From Gammaproteobacteria bacterium (GTDB taxonomy: Bacteria > Pseudomonadota > Gammaproteobacteria > Ga0077536): DNA of 64,000 bases. The position numbers were made by a program, and so were the translations under genes. Positions 9,942-18,221 of this stretch are shown here, in pieces; positions within the stretch are counted from its first letter, which is position 1; each line of letters begins with the position of its first letter. The stretch is taken from the NCBI GenBank assembly GCA_020849475.1, contig JADLGE010000074.1, positions 1-64,000 of the forward strand. Reading direction: 5' to 3'. The notes beneath the pieces were generated by a model. The model worked only from the letters and a program-made list of their open reading frames with translations. It did not search any database and was not told where the DNA came from.

Positions 9942-11360
9942 ATGGACCATCAAGCGTCGCGCCGACAGTTTCTGCGCACCGGCCTGGCACTGGCGGCACT
10001 GGTCGGCAATGGTCTGCCTTTCGGCATCAGCAAAGCGCGCGCCGACAGCTTCGCAGCGCTCAGCCGGCCGTTCCTGGCCAACATCATGTTGAACGGCGGG
10101 CCCGACATGCGGCACTTGTTGATGCCGCGCTTTTCCGCCGTCACCGGCAGCTACGGACGTGAGTTCTGGCGCGCACGCGCGAGCGCCCACGGCGCCGACG
10201 ACGTCGCCACCGTGCTCGAGCAACGCTGGAACGAGGACTACCTGCCGGTGGCCGATGGCGCCACCGAGTTCGGCATTCTCAAGCAGGCCGCGTGGCTGCA
10301 TGAGATGTGGACGGCCGGCAAAGTGGCGCTGGTGTGCGGAGTATTGAACGACAGTTCGCGCGACCATGAACTCGCCATCCGCTCGATGGAGATGGGCAAT
10401 CGCCTGGCGGACAAATTCACCTTTGGCTCGGGCTGGGGCGGACGGCTGGCACAGGCCACCAACAGCAATGTCATTGCGCTCACCACTTCGCCGCGGCGCT
10501 TTTCCTTCGGCCCCAATCCCGATGCGCCGGACAATCTCAGCCTGGTCGACAACCGGCGCATGATCCCGGCGGCCAACATGCGCGAGATTGCGTTGGCCGA
10601 AGCCGCGCCGGACTCCGACTACTACGGCTTCGACGACAAGCTGAAGCGTGGTCTGAAGCAGTACTACGCCGAGCGCCGCGCGACCATCAACAAGCACTCG
10701 GTCTATGCGCAGTTCTTCGAGCACGAGCGCAAGCTGCGTGAACTCGGCGCCGTGATCGACGCGCGCCTAGCGACCGTGCCGATACCGCCCGCCATCGAGG
10801 CGCTGTTCGCCGACACCAGCGTGACCGGCTATGACCTCGCGCTGCAGACACGCAATCTCTACGACGCCCTGGCGTGCAACGACCTGCTCGATGTGCGCAT
10901 CGCCTCGATGGACTTCAACGGCTGGGACACCCACAACAATCAGCGTGAGGAATTTGCCGCCAGCGCCACTGCATTGTTCGGCAGCGACGGCGCGTTGGCG
11001 ACCTTGTATGCCGCGCTCGCGCCCGCCGTGCGCAGCAACGTGGTGTTTCAGATCGGCGGTGAATTCGGCCGGCAACTGGCCGCCAATCTCGGCGGCGGCA
11101 CCGACCACGGCGAAGGCCTGGTCACTATCCTGATCGGCGACGCTGTGCAGGGCGGGGTGTACGGCACCATGTTTCCGGAAAGCGAAATCGCCCGTCTTGG
11201 CGAAGAGTCGGCGCAGATACAAGGCGTCAATGCCATCGACCACGTGTTCGGCCGGGTGGCCGAATGGGTCATGCCGGGGAGCAAGGCCCAGGTCTTTCCC
11301 AATGCCGCCGGCGCGCCGCTCGAAGCCGGGCTCGACCTGTCAGGAATGTTCCGCGCATGA
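9942..11360 (+). CDS. Tat-exported DUF1501-family (alkaline-phosphatase-superfamily-like) protein
   Basis: 472 residues. It begins with a twin-arginine signal (SRRQFLRTG, then a hydrophobic run ending SKARA), so it should be folded in the cytoplasm and exported. DUF1501 proteins share a sulfatase/alkaline-phosphatase-like fold; visible family segments are NGGPDMRH near the N-terminus, FNGWDTHNN and GGGTDHGEG, the last two being candidate metal-ligand loops. The start is the ATG at 9942, with GAGGAAGG eight bases upstream; a TTG at 9936 overlaps the upstream stop and is too close to that site. It lies 2 nt after the DUF1800 gene and overlaps the following small gene by ATGA, so the three are translationally coupled. 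Substrate unknown. Confidence 0.88.
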   Translation: MDHQASRRQFLRTGLALAALVGNGLPFGISKARADSFAALSRPFLANIMLNGGPDMRHLLMPRFSAVTGSYGREFWRARASAHGADDVATVLEQRWNEDYLPVADGATEFGILKQAAWLHEMWTAGKVALVCGVLNDSSRDHELAIRSMEMGNRLADKFTFGSGWGGRLAQATNSNVIALTTSPRRFSFGPNPDAPDNLSLVDNRRMIPAANMREIALAEAAPDSDYYGFDDKLKRGLKQYYAERRATINKHSVYAQFFEHERKLRELGAVIDARLATVPIPPAIEALFADTSVTGYDLALQTRNLYDALACNDLLDVRIASMDFNGWDTHNNQREEFAASATALFGSDGALATLYAALAPAVRSNVVFQIGGEFGRQLAANLGGGTDHGEGLVTILIGDAVQGGVYGTMFPESEIARLGEESAQIQGVNAIDHVFGRVAEWVMPGSKAQVFPNAAGAPLEAGLDLSGMFRA

Positions 11361-11608
11361 AGATTTCACGCATCCACTTGCGCTTGTCGCTGCTCGTTCT
11401 GCTCGCGCACGCAAGCGTGACGCTCGCCGCCGCCAGCGAGCCACCGCCCGGCGCCGCGGCCGCCGCGCTGGAAAACCAGGCCGCGACACTCGAAGACAAC
11501 ATCGACAGGGAATGCCAGAAGGTCGCGCTGCAAGCGCGCCCGCTGTGTCGCCAGCAACATGCCCAAGCGGTGCAGCGTCTGCGCGCGCAGGCGGCGCGCA
11601 AACGCTGA
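11357..11608 (+). CDS. Small exported protein (83 aa) coupled to DUF1501
   Basis: Starts at the ATG overlapping the DUF1501 stop (ATGA), so it is almost certainly translated with it. The N-terminus is a signal peptide (basic IHLRLS, then LLVLLAHASVTLAAA). The ~55-residue mature part is helical and charged, with two cysteines (ECQKV and PLCRQQ) about 15 residues apart that could form a disulfide, and ends in a run of arginines. No family recognised. The context suggests an accessory subunit or periplasmic chaperone of the DUF1800/DUF1501 pair; this is inference. It ends 21 bp from the convergent DUF1329 gene. Confidence 0.65.
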   Translation: MKISRIHLRLSLLVLLAHASVTLAAASEPPPGAAAAALENQAATLEDNIDRECQKVALQARPLCRQQHAQAVQRLRAQAARKR

Positions 11609-11629
11609 GGCAAGACCTGCGGGCGCTCC

Positions 11630-13015
11630 TCAGGTGCCGAGGCGCAGCATGGCCGCGCGCGTCATGTATTGATTGACCATGTCGCCCTCGGGATCGAGGG
11701 CCGTCTTCCAGTTGCCGCGACAGTGTTCGGCCTGGTGGAAACGCGTGACCTTGTTGGTCTGCACGTCGTGACTGATGGCCCAGTTCCAACTCCATTCCGG
11801 GCGCCCGTCGCGGGTCAGCTGGCGCTGGTCGCCGGCAATGCGCTGACCGCCGCCACCTTCGAAACCTTTCCACGCTTCACCGCGCCGGTCGTAGGACACC
11901 GCCTGCACCGGGCTCATGTTGCGCGCATCGACATAGATGCGCCGCTTGGACAAGGGCGCGCGCGGATAGCCTGTCGGCTCGCCTTCGAACACGATGACCT
12001 CGGGGATGAGTTCCTTGCTCACGTAGTAGTAGGTGTGATCCTTGCCGCCGCCGACGGTGTCGGGCTCCCAGTTGTCACGCTCGGGATGCCATTGCTTCGA
12101 ACTCGAGCCCAGGAACGGGCCGCGATGAATGATCTTGAAATTGCCCCAGGTCAGCATCGGATCGCCGGCCGCCCATGCATCGGAAAGGTAAAGATTCATG
12201 CCCGGCATGTAGGGCTCGAAGCGCTGGTTGGACGGAAAGCGCCGTACACGTTTGAACTGCGGCAGAAAGCCATAAAGCTCGGGAAATTTGCGCTGGTCGT
12301 ATTCCCACACGCTCAGAAAGCATGAGCCTTTGACATCCAGCGTGTAGGTGAACCACACCGACTGCAGGCGCGTCTTGTCCTCGTAACCGGCCAGATAGGG
12401 CCCACCCGCGGCGGGGTCGACCAGGCCCGTGCATTGCTGCTCGGCCCACACGAAGTCGTACTCGTATTCGAGATCGCCCTCGGCGCCGAACACCTGTGAC
12501 GGGATGGCGTACATCGCACGGTCATGACGTCCCCAGCTCAAGGTCAGGTTGGCGATGACCTCGGCGCCGGTCTGGGCATCGGGAAACGGCAGGCCGCCTA
12601 CCCATGGTTTACCGTCACGGTTGACGATGTTGCCCTCGGCATCGAAGCCGGCCTGGCCCTGGTTCCTGAGTGTGGCGTCGAAGAAGTACGGCGGGGACAT
12701 CGCGTCGACCTGGGTCTCGGCGCTCTGGATGACGAACCGGCGTTTGTCCTGTTTCACTTCCTGGAACAGTATCGGGTCGACCAGGTCCTGCACCAGGTCG
12801 ATGCTGTCGGCGTCGATCACATCGCCCGCTTTGACGCGGCCCTTGGTGAAAGTCTCGATGTCGAGCAGTTCGTCGGGATAGGCGCGGCGGGTCTCGGCGC
12901 TGCGACAGATCTCCGGCCACAAGGCGCTGAGCACGCCAGCCTGGCCGAAGCCGCGCGCGGTATTGGCCAGGAAGTGCCGGCGGGAGAAATCGAAATCGAA
13001 GCGTCTTATGTGCAC
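11630..13015 (-). CDS. Tat-type DUF1329-family protein
   Basis: 461 residues from a GTG start at 13015, with AAGGCAGG just upstream. This start places a twin-arginine motif (SRRHFLA) near residue 10, followed by a weakly hydrophobic stretch, whereas the upstream in-frame ATG at 13069 would add an implausible alanine/proline leader. The body matches DUF1329, with FKRVRRF and several WGNFK/WEYDQ-type segments, so it is a divergent paralogue of the protein at 2143-3516 but uses a Tat-like leader instead of Sec. Convergent with the DUF1501 operon (21-bp gap) and 141 bp downstream of a lipoprotein gene on the same strand, so it may be co-transcribed with that gene. Function unknown. Confidence 0.85.
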   Translation of the reverse strand: MHIRRFDFDFSRRHFLANTARGFGQAGVLSALWPEICRSAETRRAYPDELLDIETFTKGRVKAGDVIDADSIDLVQDLVDPILFQEVKQDKRRFVIQSAETQVDAMSPPYFFDATLRNQGQAGFDAEGNIVNRDGKPWVGGLPFPDAQTGAEVIANLTLSWGRHDRAMYAIPSQVFGAEGDLEYEYDFVWAEQQCTGLVDPAAGGPYLAGYEDKTRLQSVWFTYTLDVKGSCFLSVWEYDQRKFPELYGFLPQFKRVRRFPSNQRFEPYMPGMNLYLSDAWAAGDPMLTWGNFKIIHRGPFLGSSSKQWHPERDNWEPDTVGGGKDHTYYYVSKELIPEVIVFEGEPTGYPRAPLSKRRIYVDARNMSPVQAVSYDRRGEAWKGFEGGGGQRIAGDQRQLTRDGRPEWSWNWAISHDVQTNKVTRFHQAEHCRGNWKTALDPEGDMVNQYMTRAAMLRLGT

Positions 13016-13156
13016 GATAACCTGCCTTGAGCCTGGTGGGGCCGCGCGCGGCGGCGATGCCGCGAGCATAGCAGGAGCAATCTTGACTGCCGCGCGCCGC
13101 GACAGTCATCAATGGCGAGAGGCGATTAAGGAAGTGGTGCGCTGACCGTGGGCTGA

Positions 13157-13615
13157 TCAGGGCCCGCCGGTAGCGACGAGCCCGCTGCTAGGGGGCGGTG
13201 CCATCAAGGCCTCCACCCGCTGCGCCGCGGACTCGCAGCCGTCGAGACTGCGCGCCACTTTGAGTTTGTGTTTGACCGACTGCTTGCGTCCTTCGAGATG
13301 ACGCACCACCGCGCGGGTCAACGGCCCGCAGGCGTCGGTCATGGCGCTCTCGGCCTGCAGCAGTTCGGGTTCGGCGCTGGCGAAGTCCTCGCGCAGCGGG
13401 TAGCGGTCGAGAAGCGCGTCGGCGATGCGGCTCTGGTAGACGAATACGCGCTTGGCGCGCGCTTCGGTGTCTTCCTCGGCATGCTGTGCCACGCTCGGTG
13501 CGACAGCGACAGCCGCTGGCGGCGTCAGGCTGGCGCAACCCGCCAACCACGGCAGCAGCGCGACGCCGATGAGGGCGCCGGGTCTCGACAGGCATGAAGC
13601 AAGCGAAAGAGACAT
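13157..13615 (-). CDS. Small predicted lipoprotein (152 aa)
   Basis: Start ATG at 13615 with AAGGA seven bases upstream. The N-terminus MSLSLASCLSRPG followed by LIGVALLPWLAGC is a lipoprotein signal with lipobox LAGC, so the mature protein should be acylated on that cysteine. The mature part is helical, with a proline/alanine-rich linker, then a ~110-residue region containing two further cysteines (TDACGPL and LDGCESA), possibly a disulfide. No family recognised. It lies upstream of the Tat-type DUF1329 gene on the same strand. Confidence 0.75.
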   Translation of the reverse strand: MSLSLASCLSRPGALIGVALLPWLAGCASLTPPAAVAVAPSVAQHAEEDTEARAKRVFVYQSRIADALLDRYPLREDFASAEPELLQAESAMTDACGPLTRAVVRHLEGRKQSVKHKLKVARSLDGCESAAQRVEALMAPPPSSGLVATGGP

Positions 13616-13860
13616 ACGTGTTTCCTTGCCGCGCAGCGCGCCACTTCGCGCCTCGCATTCGAATGTCATGATAGCCGGCGATGCGTCGGGTGCGAGTGTG
13701 CAAACGCCGCAATGTGAAGCACACCGCAAGGCTCGCGCGCACCGCGACGACCGTCGCGAGCGGGTGACGCGCAACCACGGATGTCGTGCGCATCGCGTCC
13801 CCTTGCTGTGCGTTAGCGGCGTGCGGGGGGTCGGCTTGAGGCGGGCGTCATCGCACAGTA

Positions 13861-14021
13861 AGGCCCCTGGTCAAAATTATCTCGTCAACACCGAGGGTGC
13901 GCGTGGGCAGTCGTGGCGAGGCGCGATTCGCAGGTAATAGCAGGGCTATTGCCAAGAATCGCAACGCCGCCATGGCCGCCCACGCGCGGCCGAATGTAGA
14001 GATAATCTTGACCAGGGGCCT
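13861..14021. repeat. 161-nt near-complete palindrome (MITE-like or long-hairpin element)
   Basis: The left arm 13861-13940 and right arm 13946-14021 are inverted copies separated by only 5 nt (CAGGG). The outer 23 bp are almost perfect (AGGCCCCTGGTCAAAATTAT against a copy differing at one base), an inner block GCGCGTGGGC pairs exactly, and CGATTC and AATAG blocks pair near the loop. A less matched stretch with a 4-nt length difference lies around 13884-13897. The element sits in the 442-bp gene-free interval 13616-14057; the remaining 13616-13860 shows nothing I can identify. No clear target-site duplication flanks it. A miniature inverted-repeat transposable element or a long structured RNA are the main options. 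Confidence 0.75.
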
Positions 14022-14057
14022 GAGCATGGCGCGGCCTGCCTCGGTATAGTGCCGGCA

Positions 14058-16931
14058 ATGACTGACCCAGCGCTCTCTTCGACGACCACCCTGGCCGACC
14101 CGGCCGTCACCGAGAGCGACTTGCTCGCGCTGGTTGACGCGGTGGCCGCTGAACTTCATCGCGGCCATCAAGGCCTGCGCGCGGCGAGCCTGGATACTTC
14201 GCTCGAACGCGAGCTCGGCATCGACAGCCTGGCACGCGTCGAGCTCGGCATGCGCATCGAACGTCGCTTCGGGCAGACCATCGCCGATCAAGCACTGTTC
14301 GAAGCCGAGACAGCACGCGACCTGCTGCTGGCGCTGGCCGGCGCGCAGGGTCTGGCCGCCATCGAACTGACACCGCGCGGCGCGCCGACAGCCGCGCAGG
14401 ACGGCGCCATCACCCTGCCCCATGACGCGCGCAACCTGGTCGAGATGCTGGCCTGGCATGCCGAGCGTCACGGCGCGCGTCGCCATATCGAATTGTTCGA
14501 AGACGGTGGTCATGGCCAGGTGCTGAGTTACCGCGAGCTGTGGGACGGCGCCGCGCGCATCGCCGCCGGCCTGCAGGCGGGCGGCCTTGAGGTCGGCGAG
14601 CGCGTGGCCTTGATGCTGCCGAGTGGCGCCGATTATTTCTTTGCTTTCTACGGCGTGCTGCTGGCCGGCGGCGTGCCGGTGCCGATCTATCCGCCGGTGC
14701 GACGCGCGCAGCTGGAAGAACATCTGCGTCGCCAGGGGCGCATCCTCGCCAACGCGCAGGCCGCGGTGCTGATCACGACCGACGATGCGCTGTTGGTGGC
14801 GCGCCTGTTGACGGCCTCGGTGGCGAGCCTCGGCACGGTCACGACCGTCGCCGAACTCGGCAGCCATGGCGGCCGTTTCGAGCGCGCCGCGCCGGCGCCC
14901 GAGGCCCTCGCATTTCTGCAATACACCTCTGGCAGCACCGGCGATCCGAAGGGCGTGATGCTGTCGCACGCCAACCTGCTCGCCAACATCCGCGCCGATG
15001 GCCAAGGCTTGGCCGTCACCAGCGACGACGTGTTCGTGAGCTGGCTGCCGCTCTATCACGATATGGGTCTGATCGGTGCGTGGCTGGGCAGCCTCTACCA
15101 CGCCGTGCCGCTGGTGCTGATGTCGCCGCTGACATTTTTGGCGCGACCGCAGCGCTGGCTGTGGGCGATTCATCGTCACCGCGGCACCTTGTCGGCGGCG
15201 CCGAATTTCGCCTACGAGCTGTGCGTCTCGCGCATTGCCGACAAGGACATCGAAGGGCTCGACCTGTCGAGCTGGCGCCAGGCCTTGAACGGCGCCGAAG
15301 CGATCAGCGCCGCGACCATGACCGCCTTCAGTCGCCGCTATGCGCGCTACGGTCTGCGCGAGGACGCCATGCTGCCGGTCTATGGCCTCGCCGAATGCGC
15401 GGTGGGCCTTGCCTTTTCGCCACTCGGTCGCGGTCCGCGCATCGATGTCATCGACCGCCAGCTACTGGCGCGTGAAGGGCGCGCCGTGGTGGCGCCCGCC
15501 GGTGTGCCGGATGAAGCCACGCGCAGTGTGGTGGCCTGCGGAGTGCCGCTGCCGCGCCACGAACTGCGCGTGGTCGACGACGCGCGCCGCGAGCTGCCGG
15601 AGCGGGTCGAAGGCCATGTGCAGTTTCGCGGCCCCTCGGCCACTGCCGGCTACTGGCGCAACAATGAGGAAACCGCGCGCCTGATCGGCGCCGACGGCTG
15701 GCTGGCGAGCGGTGACCGCGGTTACCTGGTGGGCGGCGAGCTGTATCTCACCGGGCGCGTGAAAGACATCATCATTCGCGCCGGGCGCAACATCTATCCG
15801 GCAGAACTCGAAGATGCCATCGGCGCGCTGGACGGCATACGCAAGGGCCATGTCGCGGTGTTTGGTTCGCCCGATCCGGTCAGCGGCACCGAGCGCGTGG
15901 TGGTGCTGGCCGAGACCCGCAAGCGCAACGCCGAATCGCGCGCCGCGCTGGAGGCGGCCATCAAGGCATTGGCCGCCGATTTGATCGCGACGCCGCCCGA
16001 GGTGGTGGTGTTGGCGCCGCCCAATACGGTGTTGCGCACATCGAGCGGCAAGATTCGACGCGGCGCCTGTCGCGCGCTGTACGAGCAAGGCCATATCGGC
16101 GCGGCCGGCACGGCGGTATGGCTGCAGGTGACGCGTCTGGCGCTGGCCGGCGTCGGCCCACAATGCGTGCGGGCCTGGCGCAATGGCTGCGCATGGCTGT
16201 ATTCGTGTTACGCGTGGAGCGTGTTCGTGCCGCTCGCGCTCAGCACCTGGCTGCTGGCGATGTTGCCGTTGCCAACGCGCTGGGTGTGGCGCGGCGCGCG
16301 TGGCATGGCGCGCCTGCTTGCGCGCCTGACGGGCACCTCGCTGCGTGCGCGCAAGCTGCATGATCTGCCGCCGCCCGGCACGGCCGCGGTGCTGGTGGTC
16401 AATCACCAGAGCTACCTCGACGGCATGTTGATGCTGGCGGTATTGCCACGCCCGCCGCGTTTTCTGATCAAGGCGGAATTGCGCGAGTCGGCGGCCCTGG
16501 CGCGACCTTTGACGCGTCTTGGCGCACTGTTCGTCGAGCGCTTCGATGCCGCTGGCGGACTCGCCGGCATGCAGGCCGCCGCCGCCGCGCTACGCGCTGG
16601 CGAGCTGCTGGTGATCTTTCCGGAAGGCACTTTCAAACGCATGCCCGGCCTGCTGCCTTTTCACATGGGCGCGTTCACCATCGCCGCGCAGACCGCTGCG
16701 CCGCTGGTGCCGGTAGCCATCCGCGGCACACGCGCCATCCTGCGCGCCGGCGCCTGGTTCGTACGCCACGGCGCCATCGAGGTCAGTGCCGGCGACGCCT
16801 TGCGGGCCGGCGGCAGCAATGACATCTGGCGCGAGTCGCTGGCGCTCCGTGACGCTGCACGCAGCCACATCCTCGCCCACTGCGGTGAACCCGATCTCGC
16901 TTACGAATCGAATGCCGTGACGGCTGATTGA
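14058..16931 (+). CDS. ACP - fatty acyl-AMP ligase - lysophospholipid acyltransferase fusion
   Basis: 957 residues in three parts. Residues ~20-100 are an acyl carrier domain with the phosphopantetheine serine in GIDSL (Ser57). Residues ~110-690 are an adenylation domain of the FAAL type, with YTSGSTGDPKG at ~289 and the FAAL-like WLPLYHDMGLIG. After a hydrophobic stretch (~712-745), residues ~760-950 are a PlsC-type acyltransferase with NHQSYLD at ~782 and FPEGTF at ~854. The logical activity is activation of a fatty acid as acyl-AMP, loading onto the in-cis ACP, and transfer to a lyso-lipid or alcohol acceptor at the membrane. It is related in logic to Aas but with the opposite domain order. 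Start ATG at 14058; a GTG three codons earlier is possible. Substrate unknown. Confidence 0.9.
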   Translation: MTDPALSSTTTLADPAVTESDLLALVDAVAAELHRGHQGLRAASLDTSLERELGIDSLARVELGMRIERRFGQTIADQALFEAETARDLLLALAGAQGLAAIELTPRGAPTAAQDGAITLPHDARNLVEMLAWHAERHGARRHIELFEDGGHGQVLSYRELWDGAARIAAGLQAGGLEVGERVALMLPSGADYFFAFYGVLLAGGVPVPIYPPVRRAQLEEHLRRQGRILANAQAAVLITTDDALLVARLLTASVASLGTVTTVAELGSHGGRFERAAPAPEALAFLQYTSGSTGDPKGVMLSHANLLANIRADGQGLAVTSDDVFVSWLPLYHDMGLIGAWLGSLYHAVPLVLMSPLTFLARPQRWLWAIHRHRGTLSAAPNFAYELCVSRIADKDIEGLDLSSWRQALNGAEAISAATMTAFSRRYARYGLREDAMLPVYGLAECAVGLAFSPLGRGPRIDVIDRQLLAREGRAVVAPAGVPDEATRSVVACGVPLPRHELRVVDDARRELPERVEGHVQFRGPSATAGYWRNNEETARLIGADGWLASGDRGYLVGGELYLTGRVKDIIIRAGRNIYPAELEDAIGALDGIRKGHVAVFGSPDPVSGTERVVVLAETRKRNAESRAALEAAIKALAADLIATPPEVVVLAPPNTVLRTSSGKIRRGACRALYEQGHIGAAGTAVWLQVTRLALAGVGPQCVRAWRNGCAWLYSCYAWSVFVPLALSTWLLAMLPLPTRWVWRGARGMARLLARLTGTSLRARKLHDLPPPGTAAVLVVNHQSYLDGMLMLAVLPRPPRFLIKAELRESAALARPLTRLGALFVERFDAAGGLAGMQAAAAALRAGELLVIFPEGTFKRMPGLLPFHMGAFTIAAQTAAPLVPVAIRGTRAILRAGAWFVRHGAIEVSAGDALRAGGSNDIWRESLALRDAARSHILAHCGEPDLAYESNAVTAD

Positions 16932-17032
16932 TGGGACTGCGCCTGGGCTCCCCGTTTCGGTAGCCTTGCCAGCGCGCGCCGCCTTCCCGTCCAATGAAGT
17001 ACGCGCATTCGCGCGCCTTCGGAGCCTCAGCC

Positions 17033-17557
17033 ATGACTCTCACTCTAGAATCCCTGGCGGCCCGCTTGCAGGTGCTCGAAGACGAAGAAGCCGTTCGTCG
17101 CACCTGGCGGGACTACTGTAAATGCCTGGACGCCGAGGACTGGCGCGGCCTGGCCGACGTCTACACCGCCGACGGCGAACTGGAAATGGTGGGCCTGAAC
17201 ACCTTGGTGCCCGGCATCGACGGCCGCTACCAGGGGCGCGACAACATCATCGAGCGCTTCTACAAACCGGCCATGGACAGCGCCGCGAACGAAGCCGGCG
17301 GCCTGTTCGCGACCGGCCATATCAGCACCAACATGCAAATCGAACTCAAGGGTGACGAAGCGACCACCCTCGCCTATTTCTTCGAAATCGTCGCCAACAA
17401 CACCGTCCTCATCGGCACCTACCAGCACCGCATGCAACGCGACGCCGAGCGCTGGCGTTTCAAATTCCTGCGCATCTCGGTGCGCTATCACGCCGAGCTC
17501 AAGGTCGACAACGTCGGCGGACAGAGTCTGGTCGATATCCTCGCCAAGCCCTTGTAG
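17033..17557 (+). CDS. SnoaL-like / NTF2-superfamily protein
   Basis: 174 residues from the ATG at 17033, which has GGAG about eight bases upstream; an ATG at 16994 lacks a site. The pattern (helical start LQVLEDEEAVRRTWRDYCKCLDAEDWRGLADVYTADGEL split by a conserved acidic loop, then YQGRDNI, TGHISTNMQIELKGDEA and a beta-rich end) is the cone-shaped SnoaL_4 fold, which includes hydratases, isomerases and the small subunits of ring hydroxylases. The specific reaction cannot be read from the sequence. It lies downstream of the FAAL fusion gene with a 101-bp gap and is convergent with the flavin reductase gene, 11 bp away. Confidence 0.85.
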   Translation: MTLTLESLAARLQVLEDEEAVRRTWRDYCKCLDAEDWRGLADVYTADGELEMVGLNTLVPGIDGRYQGRDNIIERFYKPAMDSAANEAGGLFATGHISTNMQIELKGDEATTLAYFFEIVANNTVLIGTYQHRMQRDAERWRFKFLRISVRYHAELKVDNVGGQSLVDILAKPL

Positions 17558-17568
17558 CAGGCCGGTGA

Positions 17569-18201
17569 TCAGCGCTGCGGCTTGCCCGGCGCATTGGCGC
17601 CGGGCCGCACGATATCGAAGCGGTCGGTGGTGCGGGTGTAGCTGAAACCCGCCATGCGCCCTACCGGTCGCAGTTTGTCGACGTCGATGCGGTAGTCGTC
17701 GAAGTATTCATCGTCGATGTGGAAGCGCACCACTTCGCCGATCACCAATGAACCGCCGAGCGGCAGGCTGCTCATCTCGACTATCTGTCGAAGCTTGCAC
17801 TCCATGGCAATGTGCGATTCCTTGACGCGCGGCACCGCGACCAGATCGCTGGGCACGGGCGTCAGGCCCGACACTTCGAACTCGTCGACCTCGGGCGGAA
17901 ATTCCGCCGAGGTCTCGTTCATCGGCCGCACGATGTCTTCCGACACCACGTTGACCACGAATTCGCCAAGACGCTCGGCGTTGTTGAGGGTGTCCTTGCG
18001 CTTGGCAGCGAGGCTCAGCATCGGCGCGAAGGCGATGCACGGCGGATTGGCGCTGACGGCGGTGAAGAAACTGAAGGGCGCGAGGTTGTAGATGCCATCG
18101 GCGCCCATGGTCGAGACGAAGGCGATGGGTCGCGGCAGTATCGAACCGATCAGCAGTTTGTAGATGTTGAAAGGTTCGGTCGATTTCGGATCGATAACCA
18201 T
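17569..18201 (-). CDS. Flavin reductase-like protein (FMN-binding split barrel)
   Basis: 210 residues of the flavin reductase / DIM6-NTAB family. The N-terminal segment LPRPIAFVSTMGADGIYNLAPFS split over the barrel and the following PPCIAFAP and KDTLNN motifs are typical of the FMN-binding split barrel. The start is the ATG at 18201, with AGAGG upstream; an upstream in-frame extension lies within the neighbouring gene's 3' end. It is 20 bp downstream of the dehydrogenase gene and likely co-transcribed. It could supply reduced flavin to the monooxygenases in this region or use its own bound FMN; the sequence does not decide. Confidence 0.88.
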   Translation of the reverse strand: MVIDPKSTEPFNIYKLLIGSILPRPIAFVSTMGADGIYNLAPFSFFTAVSANPPCIAFAPMLSLAAKRKDTLNNAERLGEFVVNVVSEDIVRPMNETSAEFPPEVDEFEVSGLTPVPSDLVAVPRVKESHIAMECKLRQIVEMSSLPLGGSLVIGEVVRFHIDDEYFDDYRIDVDKLRPVGRMAGFSYTRTTDRFDIVRPGANAPGKPQR

Positions 18202-18221
18202 GGTGCGCCTCTTGTCTTGCC

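Noticed and set aside
13848-15179. Minus-strand open frame through the long palindrome and the FAAL fusion gene
   Set aside because: Most is antisense to a clear gene; the C-terminal part is a translation of the palindrome itself.
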